Origin: an uncultured Nitrospiraceae bacterium
Lineage (GTDB): Bacteria; Nitrospirota; Thermodesulfovibrionia; Thermodesulfovibrionales; Dissulfurispiraceae
Direction: 5' to 3'
DNA: 64,000 bases
Assembly (NCBI GenBank): GCA_903822005.1
Contig: CAIJNL010000018.1
Coordinates: 248,001 to 312,000, forward strand
Part shown: in pieces, positions 26,996 to 37,574 of the stretch
Position numbering within the stretch: position 1 is the first letter of the stretch
Layout: every line of letters begins with the position of its first letter
Translations under genes and position numbers: made by a program
The notes under the pieces: generated by a model
Databases searched by the model: none
The model's input: the letters and a program-made list of their open reading frames with translations, nothing else
What the model was told of the DNA's origin: nothing

Positions 26996-28579
26996 ATGAA
27001 AGTGCCGGCCTTTAAACACACTATTATGAGAATTTCCGCTGCACTAGAGGATGAAAGCCAGCATCTGCAGGCAATTTCATCGCTTGTGAAGTATGATCCT
27101 GGGCTATTTTTGTCCCTTCTGCTGAATTGTCCTGCAACCCATGGTGACTCAAATGTAACGACCGGCTGTCAGGCTGCCTCACTTATGGGCAGTAATGCAA
27201 TCAAGTCACTGATAGCTGAACATCAACATCGTGTGGAGGATGCCGACACGCTGATATTGTGGCATACTGCCACCCTTACGGGGGAAGCAGCGATGCGCAT
27301 AAATGAAAGGGCGCCGGTAGCGGAACCCGAAGAGGTTTTTTTTGCTGCCACACTACCTTATGCCGGCATGCTGCTGATGCTGGAAGCGAGACAGGACTAT
27401 CAAAAACTGATTCCTATGCTTGTAAAACTCTCGATAGAAGACAGGGTATATCTCGAAGACCGTATTTTCAATATAAACCATATTTCAATACTCGACGGCG
27501 CTACCCAGCTGCCGCTCAAATACCGGGATGTGCTTCGCTTAATCAAGATGGAACGCTTTCCGAGCACACTCAGGATGCTTCAGGCTGATTCAATTTCGCG
27601 CTACTCCATGGCATATGAAGCCTCTCAGCTTTACCGTCTCTCGTTGTCCGCAGAGAATATGGCCCAGGCGATCTTTTTTCCGTTTATAGTATTGGCAGAA
27701 GAAAATTTCAAGCGCATCAATAAACGTTTTTTCAAGATATCCGAAAATGAGGCGGAGGAGCTGCTGACTGATATAATCGGAAGCTATGAAGTTGTCTGTC
27801 TCGATTTCGGCCTGGAGAAAGCCGCTGCTGAACTGATAAACGAAGCGATTCAGTTTACTGTGCCCGAATCCAAGTTTCTGACGGTTTCCGCTCCATTGCT
27901 GCGTGTGCTGAATAAACTCTTTGCGGAACGTCATGTCGAAAAGAATATTGTTATATCTGGCGAGGCCGGTGTAGGGAAGAGGCTGCTTGCCAAGGCACTT
28001 CATTATCACCCTGAAAACCCCCGACGGATTAAGCCGTTCCTCTCATTCCATTGCGACACGATGGAAAGGGAAACTTTAGAAGAAGAATTGCTCGGCGCCA
28101 AAGGCGGCTACTGGGGGCACGGCCAGCACAAGGGCGCCTTTGATATTGCTGATGGCGGTACCATAATGCTCAAGGACATCCATAAAATGCCTTTGCCGCT
28201 TCAGGAGCGCCTTGCGGATATTATTTCGAAGATAGATTATTACAGGTCGAGAAAGATTCCAAGTCAGAATCCGGATGTTCTTTTCATTGCGACATCCCGC
28301 CCGAATCTCGAAGAAGAGGCAAAGCAGGGGAGATTCTCAAAGATGCTGCTGAGGGCCCTCAAGCCTGTCAGTATCAACCTGCCTCCATTACGGGAGCGTC
28401 GTGATGACATCGGGCTTATAGCGGACGGAATCATCAAGAAATACAAACTGCCGCTTCAGGAAACTTCAATCTTGCTCGGTCTGCAGGAGTTGTATGATTC
28501 GGACACTTTTACAGAAAACCTCTCAGACCTGAAGAGAGTCCTCTTCTATACGGCCGCCAAACAGATGCTTAAATCTTAG
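26996..28579 (+). CDS. HDOD-like domain protein with degenerate sigma-54-type AAA+ domain
   Basis: HDOD-like N-terminus; Walker A GEAGVGKRLLAKALH and R-finger region LPPLRERRDDIGLIADGII; GAFTGA loop absent, Walker B reads IMLKDIH. Confidence 0.65.
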   Translation: MKVPAFKHTIMRISAALEDESQHLQAISSLVKYDPGLFLSLLLNCPATHGDSNVTTGCQAASLMGSNAIKSLIAEHQHRVEDADTLILWHTATLTGEAAMRINERAPVAEPEEVFFAATLPYAGMLLMLEARQDYQKLIPMLVKLSIEDRVYLEDRIFNINHISILDGATQLPLKYRDVLRLIKMERFPSTLRMLQADSISRYSMAYEASQLYRLSLSAENMAQAIFFPFIVLAEENFKRINKRFFKISENEAEELLTDIIGSYEVVCLDFGLEKAAAELINEAIQFTVPESKFLTVSAPLLRVLNKLFAERHVEKNIVISGEAGVGKRLLAKALHYHPENPRRIKPFLSFHCDTMERETLEEELLGAKGGYWGHGQHKGAFDIADGGTIMLKDIHKMPLPLQERLADIISKIDYYRSRKIPSQNPDVLFIATSRPNLEEEAKQGRFSKMLLRALKPVSINLPPLRERRDDIGLIADGIIKKYKLPLQETSILLGLQELYDSDTFTENLSDLKRVLFYTAAKQMLKS

Positions 28580-29512
28580 ATATTCCACCAGTCCCCAGAG
28601 ACTGCCTGTTACAACCGAAATGAACCAGATCAGGGACAATGTCATCGCCTTGTCCGGAGCAAGGCCTATGATGCTGAAAAGCAGCACAAATGCGCCCTCT
28701 CTCAGCCCTATGCCCGAGATCGATACAGGTATCAGGGTAACCAGAGATATGATAGGCAGAAAAATAACGAAGTTCAAAAATGGTATATCCAGGCCAATTC
28801 CCAAGGCCAGGATATAGACCGTAAATATTACCAGCAATTGTATGACTATGGAATAGAGAAATCCTTTGAAGAGAACGGCTCTCTGCCTGAAATAGTGGTC
28901 AAAATAATCATGCACTGTTATCATGATCTTCAGTCTTGTGCCGATCCTGAATTTAAACAACACGGTACTGCAGACAACAAACCCCGAGAAGATTACAGGC
29001 ATCGCCCAGAGGATCGGAGTTTTTTCAAGAATGCCATACCCGAAAGGAAAGGCAGCGATACCTATAAAGAGCAGGGCTGCCAATCCAACATATCTGTCCA
29101 TAAAGACAGAAGCAACAGATATTACATTGTGATTGGTTTCAAATGGGCCCTCGCCGTTTTTCCCGGCATCTTTTTTCAGCTGCCGGCTGAGATAATAGGC
29201 CTTGACCGCATCTCCGCCAATTGTACTCGGCAGACATACATTGAAGAATGCCCCTATCATGTACAATGAAAAAAGAGTGCGTGTGGCGGGTTTCTGGGGG
29301 ATATACATCTGCCATCGTAACGTCGAAAAAAAACTCGCCAGTACATATAGCACAGATGCTGTTGCTATATGAAAAGGCGAGAGCAATAACGCATTGCCGA
29401 TAACGGCCATGCCGCCTGCCTTCGAGAAAAGATAGACTATCAACGCTGAACTTACGCCTATCTTCAGTACGAGGAAGAGGAACTTGAATATTTTCTTATC
29501 TGCCCGGGCCAA
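28523..29512 (-). CDS. lysylphosphatidylglycerol synthase TM region/UPF0104 family membrane protein
   Basis: Multi-TM; RWQMYIPQ...YMIGAFFNVCLPSTIGGDAVKAYYLSRQ...FMDRYVGL. Confidence 0.85.
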   Translation of the reverse strand: MARADKKIFKFLFLVLKIGVSSALIVYLFSKAGGMAVIGNALLLSPFHIATASVLYVLASFFSTLRWQMYIPQKPATRTLFSLYMIGAFFNVCLPSTIGGDAVKAYYLSRQLKKDAGKNGEGPFETNHNVISVASVFMDRYVGLAALLFIGIAAFPFGYGILEKTPILWAMPVIFSGFVVCSTVLFKFRIGTRLKIMITVHDYFDHYFRQRAVLFKGFLYSIVIQLLVIFTVYILALGIGLDIPFLNFVIFLPIISLVTLIPVSISGIGLREGAFVLLFSIIGLAPDKAMTLSLIWFISVVTGSLWGLVEYLRFKHLFGGRIEEDSLQV

Positions 29513-30440
29513 GGATCTTCTTCATGGTATATATGGGTTTCTTTTGGCTCTCATGATACACACGTACTATCATCTCGCCCAGCAGCCCCATACCAATAAA
29601 CTGGATACCGACAATGATCAGCAGAGCGCCCAGGAGAAGCAGTGGTCTTCCGCCTATATCTATGCCCTGGAATATCTTGGCTGCAGTAAGATATACCGAC
29701 ACTCCTAGACCCGCCAGCCCGAAAAAGACGCCAAGGGGACCGAAGAACTGAATAGGCTTCGTCGAAAAACTCTGGAGAAATTTTACTGTTACGAGATCGA
29801 GCAGTACCCTGATGGTCCTCGAAATACCATATTTTGACTTGCCCCTGAGCCGGGGATGATGCGTAGTTTCGATCTCTGCAATTTTGACGCCGTACCAGCT
29901 GGCGACAGCCGGTATAAACCGGTGCATCTCTCCGTACAGCTTGAGATTCTTTACTACCTCGCGCCTGTAGGCCTTAAGAGAACAACCGTAATCATGCAGG
30001 CCAACACCGGTAACCTTGCTTATAAGCCAGTTCGCTATAATGGAAGGCATGCGCCTCGTAATAAATGTGTCCTGCCTTTTCTTTCTCCAGCCGCTCACAA
30101 GGTCATATTCCCCGATCAGTTCCAGGAGCCTCGGGATGTCTTTGGGATCGTTCTGCAGGTCGCCGTCCATCGTTACCACGACATCGCCCCTGGCAAAATC
30201 AAACCCTGCGGCAAAGGCGGCGGTCTGGCCGAAATTTCTCCTCAGGCAGAGGACAACGATATTGTCATCTTTTTTCTGAAGTTCTTCAAGCAGCGGCATG
30301 GTCCTGTCAGTGCTGCCATCATCAACATACACTATCTCATAATCGCTGCCCATAGACTTGAGAGTCTCGGTAAGACGCTCATTAAGGATCTCAACATTCT
30401 CTTCTTCATTGTATAGAGGAATCACTACGGATACTGTCAT
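29496..30440 (-). CDS. glycosyltransferase family 2 (DPMS/ArnC-like)
   Basis: VSVVIPLYNEEENVEILNERL, YVDDGSTDRT, MDGDLQNDPKDIPRLLE, two C-terminal TMs. Confidence 0.92.
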   Translation of the reverse strand: MTVSVVIPLYNEEENVEILNERLTETLKSMGSDYEIVYVDDGSTDRTMPLLEELQKKDDNIVVLCLRRNFGQTAAFAAGFDFARGDVVVTMDGDLQNDPKDIPRLLELIGEYDLVSGWRKKRQDTFITRRMPSIIANWLISKVTGVGLHDYGCSLKAYRREVVKNLKLYGEMHRFIPAVASWYGVKIAEIETTHHPRLRGKSKYGISRTIRVLLDLVTVKFLQSFSTKPIQFFGPLGVFFGLAGLGVSVYLTAAKIFQGIDIGGRPLLLLGALLIIVGIQFIGMGLLGEMIVRVYHESQKKPIYTMKKILGPGR

Positions 30441-30472
30441 AGCTGCTCCCGTGATATTTCGATTGGCCCCAT

Positions 30473-32560
30473 TTACGGGGCTCTAAAATTATAACAAATA
30501 AACAGTGAATATGCCTTCAATTCTCGTCCCTTATGACGCACTTTCAGGACCTGTTTTTCCACTCGGCTGCAATCCCTGTTAATGGTTTCAGGCATGTCTC
30601 TGTCCCCTGCCGTAACGATCAGCGCATTTACAGTCTTTGCGGCAAGAGTCGCTTCTTTCCGAAACCGTTCAGTATCCATTTTCATGCCGGACAGTGCTGT
30701 ATATTGACCGGCAGAATTCACGCAGTAAGTCGTGGGACGGCCCGAAACATAAAATGCAAGCTCAGCTGATATGCGGCAGCTATCGGAAATAATCAGGAAC
30801 GGCCCATTTGCTTTATTACTCCGGAGCATATTGCTTACTTCCGAACCCAGTTCCCGCCAGCCGCGAAGTTCGATAACAGGATCCAGGTTGGCAGATAATT
30901 TCATCATATTTGGGAAAAGACTTATAGCTGTCACAAAAAAAGCAAGGGCCGCCGCTGCCATGAATACGGCTTTGCGCAACTTCCCCTTGTCTGCCGTCTG
31001 TCCGGCCATATTATCCGCCCTGAAAATGAAGCTGGCCAGTGCGATCAGGCCTGTCAGATATCCCGCGGTAGAGACGCCCTCTCTACCGTCCAGAATTATG
31101 GATGAGCAAAACGCAAGCATTATTACTGGTATGGAAAAGGCAAAAAGATAGGTTGACCGCAGCCCCATGTCTTTATAAAAGAGCTTATGCAGCGCAACAA
31201 ATATCAAAGCAAGTATTATCGGAGTGATATACAATACTTGCTGCCATATGACGCTTATCAGGCCAGTGCCTATGGAGCGTATCGCTTCGTCCGGCAGCCT
31301 GACTTCAGCTGTCCAGGACCAGCCATTTGCTGCAATCCAGATGAAGATGGTAAGCAGTCCTGTAACTAATGAAAAGTAAGGGCCGATTGTTTCAAGCAGA
31401 AATTTCCTGTCTGTCATAAGCAGGAATATGAACATACCGACTGGAAATGCTGCCATCATGTAACTTGTCAGCAGTCCAAGACCGATAGTCAGCCCAAGGC
31501 AAAGCCAAATCAACAGCCGGTCTTTATTATTCCGAATTACGTCTTCTTCAGGCCGGATGGCCTGGTAGAACAAATAAAGTGAAAGGAGCCAGAAAAAAAT
31601 CAGTGCTGAGTCGGTCGAGAGCATTACCCCTGCCAGTGAAAAAGCTGGTATCAACAAAAGCAGTGCGGAGGCCCATAACGCAACCGCCTCGTCATGATAT
31701 ATATCTCTGACCATTCTGAACATCATATAGCACGATAATATTGACAGGGTCGCCGCAACTGCCCGGATGCCGAATACCGTATTTCCAAACAGCGTTGTGC
31801 CGGCGGAGATTAACCATATTGTCATGGGACTGGCAGGGGCTATTGCAGTGCCTGAGCTGCCGGCGAATTGCCAAAGGAAGGCTTCAAATGGACTGAGATC
31901 CAGCGGGCCCCGCAATATATGGTAAAACCTGAAGATGGCCATAGAGATTAGTAATCCGAAAAACACAGTGGCGTGGGGCCTTATGGTGTATTTCCTGCAG
32001 GCATACCTGAACAGCGCTATGACAGACACCGCGGACAGCCCCCCTACAATAGCTCCTGCCGTAATATCCGAGGGGTAATGCACGCCCAGATAAGGACGGG
32101 AGTATGCAACAAGAACGGCCAGTATGATCGGATAGAGCCTCCAGGACAGGCGCACATGCCCGCGTGTCATGATAAAGAGAGCTATGGCATACGCAAATGA
32201 ATTAGTAGCGTGGCCGGAAGGCATCGAATATGTCTGTGTGCAACCGCCGAGCATGCGCACTCCCTCAAGAGCGTTGCATGGCCTGGTCCTCTGGAAGACA
32301 TATTTTATCTCGTTTGTAATCCAGTCGGCCAGCAAAAAAGAGACGACTGCTATCACTATCGTCCAGATCGCGTAGTGAAGTGCCTCACGCCGTTTATCCG
32401 GAGCCTGCCTGAGAGCAAGCGCGATAATATATGCGCCAAAAGGCAAGGCAAGCAGATAGCCCTTATTGCTCAATACGGGCATAAGCACGTCGAACAGTCC
32501 GTTGACTGTACCATGATTGATTAAAAAGAAGAGCCAGGTATCTATGTTTATCATATCCAT
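30473..32560 (-). CDS. PAP2 phosphatase domain fused to glycosyltransferase family 39-like domain
   Basis: KYVFQRTRPCN, YSMPSGHATNSFA, YSRPYLGVHYPSDITAG (PAP2 motifs) followed by ArnT/PMT-like multi-TM region GTAIAPASPMTIWLISAGTTLFGNTVFGIRAVA. Confidence 0.8.
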   Translation of the reverse strand: MDMINIDTWLFFLINHGTVNGLFDVLMPVLSNKGYLLALPFGAYIIALALRQAPDKRREALHYAIWTIVIAVVSFLLADWITNEIKYVFQRTRPCNALEGVRMLGGCTQTYSMPSGHATNSFAYAIALFIMTRGHVRLSWRLYPIILAVLVAYSRPYLGVHYPSDITAGAIVGGLSAVSVIALFRYACRKYTIRPHATVFFGLLISMAIFRFYHILRGPLDLSPFEAFLWQFAGSSGTAIAPASPMTIWLISAGTTLFGNTVFGIRAVAATLSILSCYMMFRMVRDIYHDEAVALWASALLLLIPAFSLAGVMLSTDSALIFFWLLSLYLFYQAIRPEEDVIRNNKDRLLIWLCLGLTIGLGLLTSYMMAAFPVGMFIFLLMTDRKFLLETIGPYFSLVTGLLTIFIWIAANGWSWTAEVRLPDEAIRSIGTGLISVIWQQVLYITPIILALIFVALHKLFYKDMGLRSTYLFAFSIPVIMLAFCSSIILDGREGVSTAGYLTGLIALASFIFRADNMAGQTADKGKLRKAVFMAAAALAFFVTAISLFPNMMKLSANLDPVIELRGWRELGSEVSNMLRSNKANGPFLIISDSCRISAELAFYVSGRPTTYCVNSAGQYTALSGMKMDTERFRKEATLAAKTVNALIVTAGDRDMPETINRDCSRVEKQVLKVRHKGRELKAYSLFICYNFRAP

Positions 32561-32778
32561 AATTTATAGAGACAGAGTTATATGATACAGCGGTCTTTTC
32601 TCCTTTTGCAATTTATTAGCTTGCTTATGCATGGCATTAACTGCAAAATTGGCATTTTTGACGATCTGCGATTGTTAATTTTTTTTCGCGATGAGTTCGA
32701 GCAGCGGATATGATATAATCGTGAATAATAAGCAGTTTGGGACACGCAGCAGACTAACTCGCAAGGAGATCTTCGATA

Positions 32779-33495
32779 ATGGGAAATCCCGAAGCAATTC
32801 AAATACTTTCATCCGCTAATGCCGTTATGGACAACGACCACTTTGTTTACAAGGCAGGCACTCATGGTTCTGCATACATCAATAAAGAAAAGTTTCCATT
32901 CCTTGGCGCACATAATCTCGAAAAAATCCTTGTTGAGGCCGCTCAGAATGCGGTCCGTAGTGGTCTGAATCTGCAGGGAGAGACCTCTGTCGGCATAATA
33001 GGTCCGGCAATGGGCGCGATTCCATATTCACTGACACTTGCCATTGCCTTTGAGAAACTCTTCCCGGGCGTCGTTTTCTTCCCCGCCAGGACAGAACTGG
33101 AGATCGATAAAGACGGCAAGAGGGTGCACATAATTCCGGATAAACTCCGCGCTGACTACAAGGACCGCTGTTTTATAATCATTGAAGACATTGTGAATAA
33201 CGGGACAACTATACGCGAGGTTAGTGATCTCTTTTCCGGTTTCGCGCGAGTAAAAGCCGCCCTTTGCATTGCTGACAGAGGCGGACAGACTGCTCAATCT
33301 TTGGGCATAGCAGAGTATTATCCCTGGTTGAGGGTTGATATGACGCAGCACGATGCAAAAAAATGCCCAATCTGCGAGAGGGGTACTCCTATCAATACAG
33401 TCCTGGGCAAAGGCAAGGTTTGGGTAAATCTGTTTGGCCAGCCGCCATATTCAAAAGATAAAGATTTTTCTGCCTTCTGGGAGAAGCTGTCGTAA
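32779..33495 (+). CDS. orotate phosphoribosyltransferase-like/phosphoribosyltransferase family protein
   Basis: FVYKAGTHGSAYINKEKFPFLG, PRPP loop-like CFIIIEDIVNNGTTIREV. Confidence 0.75.
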   Translation: MGNPEAIQILSSANAVMDNDHFVYKAGTHGSAYINKEKFPFLGAHNLEKILVEAAQNAVRSGLNLQGETSVGIIGPAMGAIPYSLTLAIAFEKLFPGVVFFPARTELEIDKDGKRVHIIPDKLRADYKDRCFIIIEDIVNNGTTIREVSDLFSGFARVKAALCIADRGGQTAQSLGIAEYYPWLRVDMTQHDAKKCPICERGTPINTVLGKGKVWVNLFGQPPYSKDKDFSAFWEKLS

Positions 33496-33501
33496 ACTGC
33501 C

Positions 33502-34623
33502 ATGGACACCGTTGAGAAGCTCAAGGTGCTTTCTCAAGACTCGCAGTATGACCTTGCATGTGCCTGCGGATCTAACAAGCTTGACCGCCGCCATCGTGGG
33601 GCTGAGGGCAAGTGGCTTTATCCTGTCTCTCTGCCGCAGGGCGGATATTCTGTCTTATTAAAAACCCTCATGTCCAACGCCTGCACCAATGACTGTATCT
33701 ATTGCCCTTTGAGGTCTGATTCAAATGTAAGGCGCTGTTCGCTTGAACCTGAAGAAATAGCCCGTGTCTTTATGGAATATTTGAAAAAGCGAGCCATCTT
33801 CGGCCTCTTCCTCAGCTCTGGTGTAATTAATAATCCTGACTACACAATGGATCAACTCAACAGGGTAGCTCACATCCTCAGATATAAACATCAATTCAGA
33901 GGGTATATACACCTCAAGGTCATTCCGGGGGCGTCCGATGGTGCAATAGAAGATGCGATGAAGCTTGCGAGCGCCTTGTCGCTGAATATCGAAACACCCG
34001 GTAAAAAACATTTTGACCTGCTTTCGGACAAGAAAGATTACGACAAGGACATAATCCACCCGCTTAAATTAATGAGTAATCTTACGCAGAAGGGAGGCAG
34101 ATACTCCAGGGTGAGATGCACGACGCAGTTCATCGTAGGCGCGTCGGACGAAACAGATTCTGAAATAGTTAAGTATATGTATGGACTCTATGAGCGTCTC
34201 GGATTTGATCGCGTATATTTCTCATCTTATCAGAAAGGTCTCGGCAAACCGGAAATCCCTGGTGAGAATAGGGCGGCATCTGACACTGACAGGCCTTTTA
34301 TGCGGGAGCACAGGCTCTATCAGGTCGATTTCCTTATCCGGCGATACGGGTTTTCATTGCAGGATATTCTTTTGGACAGGAGCGGTAATCTGAGTCTTGA
34401 CAGGGATCCGAAAGAAGTCTGGGCTGAAATGCATCCTGAATTCTTTCCGGTTCGAATTAATAAATCGGACAGGGAAGAATTGCTTCGAGTGCCCGGGCTC
34501 GGGCCTGCTTCCGTAAAAAAGATCTTAAAAATGCGGAGCGAAGCGAGGATAAACAGGATTGAAGACCTGGGTATCAGGGGTAAGCGGCTCGAAAAGATAA
34601 AAGGATATGTAGCTTTATCGTAG
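33502..34623 (+). CDS. putative DNA modification/repair radical SAM protein
   Basis: CTNDCIYCPLR radical-SAM motif; C-terminal HhH ELLRVPGLGPASVKKILKMR. Confidence 0.88.
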   Translation: MDTVEKLKVLSQDSQYDLACACGSNKLDRRHRGAEGKWLYPVSLPQGGYSVLLKTLMSNACTNDCIYCPLRSDSNVRRCSLEPEEIARVFMEYLKKRAIFGLFLSSGVINNPDYTMDQLNRVAHILRYKHQFRGYIHLKVIPGASDGAIEDAMKLASALSLNIETPGKKHFDLLSDKKDYDKDIIHPLKLMSNLTQKGGRYSRVRCTTQFIVGASDETDSEIVKYMYGLYERLGFDRVYFSSYQKGLGKPEIPGENRAASDTDRPFMREHRLYQVDFLIRRYGFSLQDILLDRSGNLSLDRDPKEVWAEMHPEFFPVRINKSDREELLRVPGLGPASVKKILKMRSEARINRIEDLGIRGKRLEKIKGYVALS

Positions 34624-34640
34624 ACTTACCCTCTGCCTTG

Positions 34641-35819
34641 TTATTCTGTTTGACGCCGCAAGGCCCATGTGAAGGGCAGTGTCAGCAATGTCAGCATTGC
34701 TATTAGCACAAAAGCATAGCCAAGCGATGTTACCTGCGCCAGCAAACCGAACAGAATCGGAGAAACCGAACCGGAACCAAGGGTAAGTGCGTAATAGAGA
34801 CCGTAACCGCGCGAGCGTTTTTGAGGCGAGATGATTTCAGCCACTGACGCATAAAGAACAGATGATGTACCGTTCAGAGCAATACCGACCAGCGGAAGGA
34901 TTCCCCATATAGCTGCTGACGGCAGGTAATAAATCGACATTATTCCGCCAGCCGTAGCCAGTTCCGTGCTTATGACCATTGCGATTATTCCAAAACGTTC
35001 GGCCAGAAAACCGCAGGCAAACTTTCCGATTGCTCCTCCGGCAAAGATGAGTGTCAAGGCAAAGCCCACCTCAGTTGCCGGCACCCCTTTTTCGAGCAGA
35101 AGAAAAGGCAGGAAAGTAAGCAGCCCGGCGCGGACGGAATAGTCTAGCATCCCAATGGTCACAAGAGATGAAAAGCCGAGCTTGTTTTCAATTCCCCAGC
35201 CGCTCTTTTTTCCCTTTTGATGGACCACAGGTAATGCTGTCAGCCGCTGCCTCGAAAATGCCCATAAGAGAAGCCCAAGAAAAAAAACTCCTATCGCGAC
35301 ACTGAACGTGGCCTGTCTCCATCCCCACCAATTGATAAGCAAAGCAAGTGTAAATGGGATAATGACTTTGCCGAGATCGCCCGAAAAATTATATGTTCCC
35401 ATTGCTGCCCTGCGGCCTGATTCTTCATAAGTCCTTGAAAGCAGTGATGAGGACAGCGAATGTTGTCCGGCGGCAGTTGATTTCGCAAGAATGAGAGAAA
35501 AGAAGACGACTGATAATTTAACAGAGAGACTCAATAATAAAAACCCTGCTGCCAGGCCCAGAGTGCCCAATGCAACGATTGTCAGCTCTCCGACTTTCTC
35601 GCCGAGCAGTGCCATGGGCAATTGAAAAAGGCTCATTGCACCCGAAAATACGCCCTTGAGCAGCCCAACCTCCGATAAAGAAAGCTGTAGTTCAGCAGCA
35701 AGAAAAGGAAGGATAATGTAAAAGGCGTCAGAAAAACCATCATCAAGGAAATGAAAACCGCAAAAAGAAAATAGGGACCGGCCCCTGTTGGATTTTGGTT
35801 CTGACACGTTCTGTTCCAT
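34641..35819 (-). CDS. MFS transporter
   Basis: 12-TM pattern, 392 aa; GLAAGFLLLSLSVKLSVVFFSLILAKSTAAGQH etc. Confidence 0.88.
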   Translation of the reverse strand: MEQNVSEPKSNRGRSLFSFCGFHFLDDGFSDAFYIILPFLAAELQLSLSEVGLLKGVFSGAMSLFQLPMALLGEKVGELTIVALGTLGLAAGFLLLSLSVKLSVVFFSLILAKSTAAGQHSLSSSLLSRTYEESGRRAAMGTYNFSGDLGKVIIPFTLALLINWWGWRQATFSVAIGVFFLGLLLWAFSRQRLTALPVVHQKGKKSGWGIENKLGFSSLVTIGMLDYSVRAGLLTFLPFLLLEKGVPATEVGFALTLIFAGGAIGKFACGFLAERFGIIAMVISTELATAGGIMSIYYLPSAAIWGILPLVGIALNGTSSVLYASVAEIISPQKRSRGYGLYYALTLGSGSVSPILFGLLAQVTSLGYAFVLIAMLTLLTLPFTWALRRQTE

Positions 35820-36113
35820 GGCGTAAGTGAAATATTAACACATTTCTGTTTTCTTAAGCGTTACCGTATTGTCATATTTAGTGTCTTTGGGCAGTCGCCG
35901 GATCATTCAAGTTTCGAAACATTTCATATCTCCCGGTTTTGTCAAGTACACCTTGCATGACTGGCATTAGTTTTCGTTATAATGATAGTATAAATGTTAA
36001 TTAATGAAATGTCCTTGTTTACCATCGTAAAGTCTATGCATAATCCCTCGCTCCGACTGATGATGGTTTATTTATTAAGATGAAACGGACAATTTTTCAA
36101 GGAGACTAAAGCA

Positions 36114-36638
36114 TTGCCGACCCGTGAACAGTTTTTTACAAAGTCGACTAACTGTGGGCTGTCCAATCAGCAGATATATCAGCTTTACCGGTTTATGCGG
36201 AAGACCGCTATTCTTTATGATTCGCACAGGAGCGGTTCTGCGGCTGAGAGAAAAAAAATCGACAGGGACATTGCTGGCCTGTTAAAGGTTGTGGAAAAAT
36301 CTTCCTGCGATTATTTAAAAGATCTTGCATTCCGTATCCATCAGGATGATGTAAATATTACTAATCAGGGACGCCAAAAGGGTTATTCGCCATACTCGCT
36401 GTCGCGGGCAATACTTGACCATCATGCGGAAATCTATTCTGAATTTCTTGACTGGAAGGAAATTGAGAAGAATCATGTAGCGAAAATAATAACACGCCTT
36501 GAAAAGAGAAGAAAGAAGGCACTCGGCTCACTTACCTGGAAATACGGGTTATTGGCCGGGGTAACCGCCTTCGGTCTCGGCGCAGGAATTTATCTGCACA
36601 CAAAACAGCAGAAAAACCTGCCTGACGATGAAGATTAG
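36114..36638 (+). CDS. hypothetical protein with C-terminal TM (TTG start)
   Basis: 174 aa ORF; aaggag RBS upstream; C-terminal YGLLAGVTAFGLGAGIYL. Confidence 0.55.
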   Translation: MPTREQFFTKSTNCGLSNQQIYQLYRFMRKTAILYDSHRSGSAAERKKIDRDIAGLLKVVEKSSCDYLKDLAFRIHQDDVNITNQGRQKGYSPYSLSRAILDHHAEIYSEFLDWKEIEKNHVAKIITRLEKRRKKALGSLTWKYGLLAGVTAFGLGAGIYLHTKQQKNLPDDED

Positions 36639-36665
36639 CCCCAGGCAGAACTTTATTGTTGCTGT

Positions 36666-37574
36666 TTAGGGCGGGCATTTTGCACAGACTGATGTAAACA
36701 GGGCCGTGCTAAGATAACGGTCGCCACGGTCAGGCAGGATCACAACAATAACACCGCTTTTCATTTCGCCCGCTTTTTGCGCGGCAACCCACATTGCAGC
36801 CCCGCTGCTCATACCCACTAGCAGCCCCTCTTCTATCGCGAGTCTGCGCGTCATATTAAAAGCATCATCATCCTCAATCGGCCTGATTTCATCCAACGCC
36901 CTGGGGTTATAAATCTTTGGCACAATGGCCTCTGTCATATTTTTCAGGCCCTGTATCTTGTGGCCGACATTCGGTTCGACCCCGATAATAGATATTGAGC
37001 TATTGTATTCCTTTAGCCGTTTGCCGGTACCCATAAGCGTGCCGGTCGTGCCCATGCCCGCGACAAAGACGCTTATTTCACCGTGGGTCTGTTCATAAAC
37101 TTCCTTTCCGGTCGTCTCATAATGCGCGAGGATGTTAGCAGGATTGGTAAACTGGTCCGGCATATAATATTTATCCCTGTTTGCATCGTATATCTTGTGG
37201 GCTAACCTGATCGCCCCGTCCGTTGCCTCACATCCGGGACTCAGGACTACTTCAGCGCCAAAGGCCTCAAGGATTTTTCTGCGCTCCGTGCTTACGCACT
37301 CGGGCATAGCCAGCTTCACCTTGTAACCCATGGCCGCGCCGACCATGGCAATACCGATTCCGGTATTCCCGGACGTTGCTTCGAGAATAGTCGTACCCGG
37401 CTTCAGCTTTCCTTCTGCTACTCCGTTTCTGATCATATACAAGGCCGTCCGGTCCTTGATCGACCCGCCGGGATTGTTGCCTTCCAGTTTTGCGTAAATG
37501 CGGACTTTCGGGTTCGGGTTGATACGATCCAGCCGCACTATGGCCGTATTGCCGATGCAATCGAGAACACTCAC
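36666..37574 (-). CDS. cysM: PLP-dependent cysteine synthase (CysM/CysK family)
   Basis: IGNTAIVRLDRI, LEGNNPGGSIKDRTALYM, ATSGNTGIGIAMVGA, GMGTTGTLMGTGKRLKE. Confidence 0.93.
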   Translation of the reverse strand: MSVLDCIGNTAIVRLDRINPNPKVRIYAKLEGNNPGGSIKDRTALYMIRNGVAEGKLKPGTTILEATSGNTGIGIAMVGAAMGYKVKLAMPECVSTERRKILEAFGAEVVLSPGCEATDGAIRLAHKIYDANRDKYYMPDQFTNPANILAHYETTGKEVYEQTHGEISVFVAGMGTTGTLMGTGKRLKEYNSSISIIGVEPNVGHKIQGLKNMTEAIVPKIYNPRALDEIRPIEDDDAFNMTRRLAIEEGLLVGMSSGAAMWVAAQKAGEMKSGVIVVILPDRGDRYLSTALFTSVCAKCPP

